From positions 1 to 6,248 of the forward strand of contig LSIG01000208.1 of the NCBI GenBank assembly GCA_001556125.1: a stretch of 6,248 bases of DNA. The letters run 5' to 3'. The DNA comes from Rhizobiales bacterium CCH10-E5 (GTDB taxonomy: Bacteria > Pseudomonadota > Alphaproteobacteria > Rhizobiales > Beijerinckiaceae). Made by a program: the position numbers and the translations under genes. Shown here piece by piece: positions 6,211 through 6,248 of the stretch (position 1 is its first letter; each line of letters starts with the position of its first letter). The notes under the pieces are model-generated. The model ran no database searches. It was not told where the DNA came from and saw nothing but the letters and a program-made list of their open reading frames with translations.

Positions 6211-6237
6211 CCCTCCCCCCGCTTGCGGTGGGGAGGG
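6211..6237 (+). repeat. 27-bp palindromic intergenic repeat (REP-like), right copy
   Basis: Exact reverse complement of 9-35: outer arms CCCTCCCC (6211-6218) and GGGGAGGG (6230-6237), an inner GC stem and a TT turn. It begins 7 bases after the stop of the 204-residue gene. Relative to the gene that precedes it, it has the same orientation as the left copy has relative to azlD, which fits a 3'-end role. It carries no U-tract. Confidence 0.75.
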
Positions 6238-6248
6238 CTGGGGTGGGG
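6230..6248 (+). other. Potential G-quadruplex-forming tract
   Basis: Four G-runs (6230-6233, 6235-6237, 6240-6243, 6245-6248) separated by loops of one, two and one bases fit the usual G-quadruplex pattern. The first two runs are also the 3' arm of the palindromic repeat, so hairpin and quadruplex would compete. Folding is predicted from pattern only. Confidence 0.4.

Noticed and set aside
1..6248. Composite transposon or genomic island bounded by the inverted 27-bp repeats
   Set aside because: There is no transposase, no target-site duplication that I can see, and the genes are typical chromosomal ones. The repeats look like dispersed intergenic palindromes rather than mobile-element ends.

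Overview
The window reads as ordinary, compact, GC-rich chromosomal DNA from an alphaproteobacterium, probably of the Hyphomicrobiales (Rhizobiales). A Bosea-like genome is my best guess, from gene content, codon use and the C-rich palindromic intergenic repeats; I could not test this by search. I see no rRNA, tRNA, CRISPR array, phage gene, transposase or integrase.

Layout from left to right. (1) A 27-bp palindromic repeat lies at 9-35. (2) A minus-strand azlC-azlD pair (1078 to 52, overlapping by 14 bp) encodes a branched-chain amino-acid exporter of the AzlCD type. (3) A plus-strand Sfp-type 4'-phosphopantetheinyl transferase (1235-1876) is divergent from azlC. (4) Convergent with it is a minus-strand pair of tandem paralogous TerC/YjbE-family membrane proteins (3360 to 1890), with a strong stem-loop in the leader before the first gene and a small terminator-like hairpin at the end of the second. 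(5) Upstream, also on the minus strand, is a two-gene unit (5482 to 3495). It encodes an alpha/beta hydrolase with the complete residue set of fluoroacetate/haloacetate dehalogenases, then a tartrate/D-malate dehydrogenase whose ATG overlaps the hydrolase stop (ATGA). A GC-rich hairpin follows the stop. (6) A short AT-rich divergent region (5483-5588) separates this unit from a plus-strand gene for a 204-residue protein of unknown function (5589-6203). (7) A second copy of the 27-bp palindrome (6211-6237) lies just after that gene and runs into a G-rich tract.

The genes look like four or five independent small transcription units: amino-acid export, carrier-protein activation, metal handling, and oxidation of a small hydroxy acid, possibly after hydrolytic dehalogenation. 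I do not see a clear new multi-gene system. The items most worth a second look are the dehalogenase-like/tartrate dehydrogenase coupling, the leader hairpin before the TerC-family pair, the altered first motif of the phosphopantetheinyl transferase, the unassigned 204-residue protein, and the identical palindromes that sit in the same orientation after two unrelated genes.
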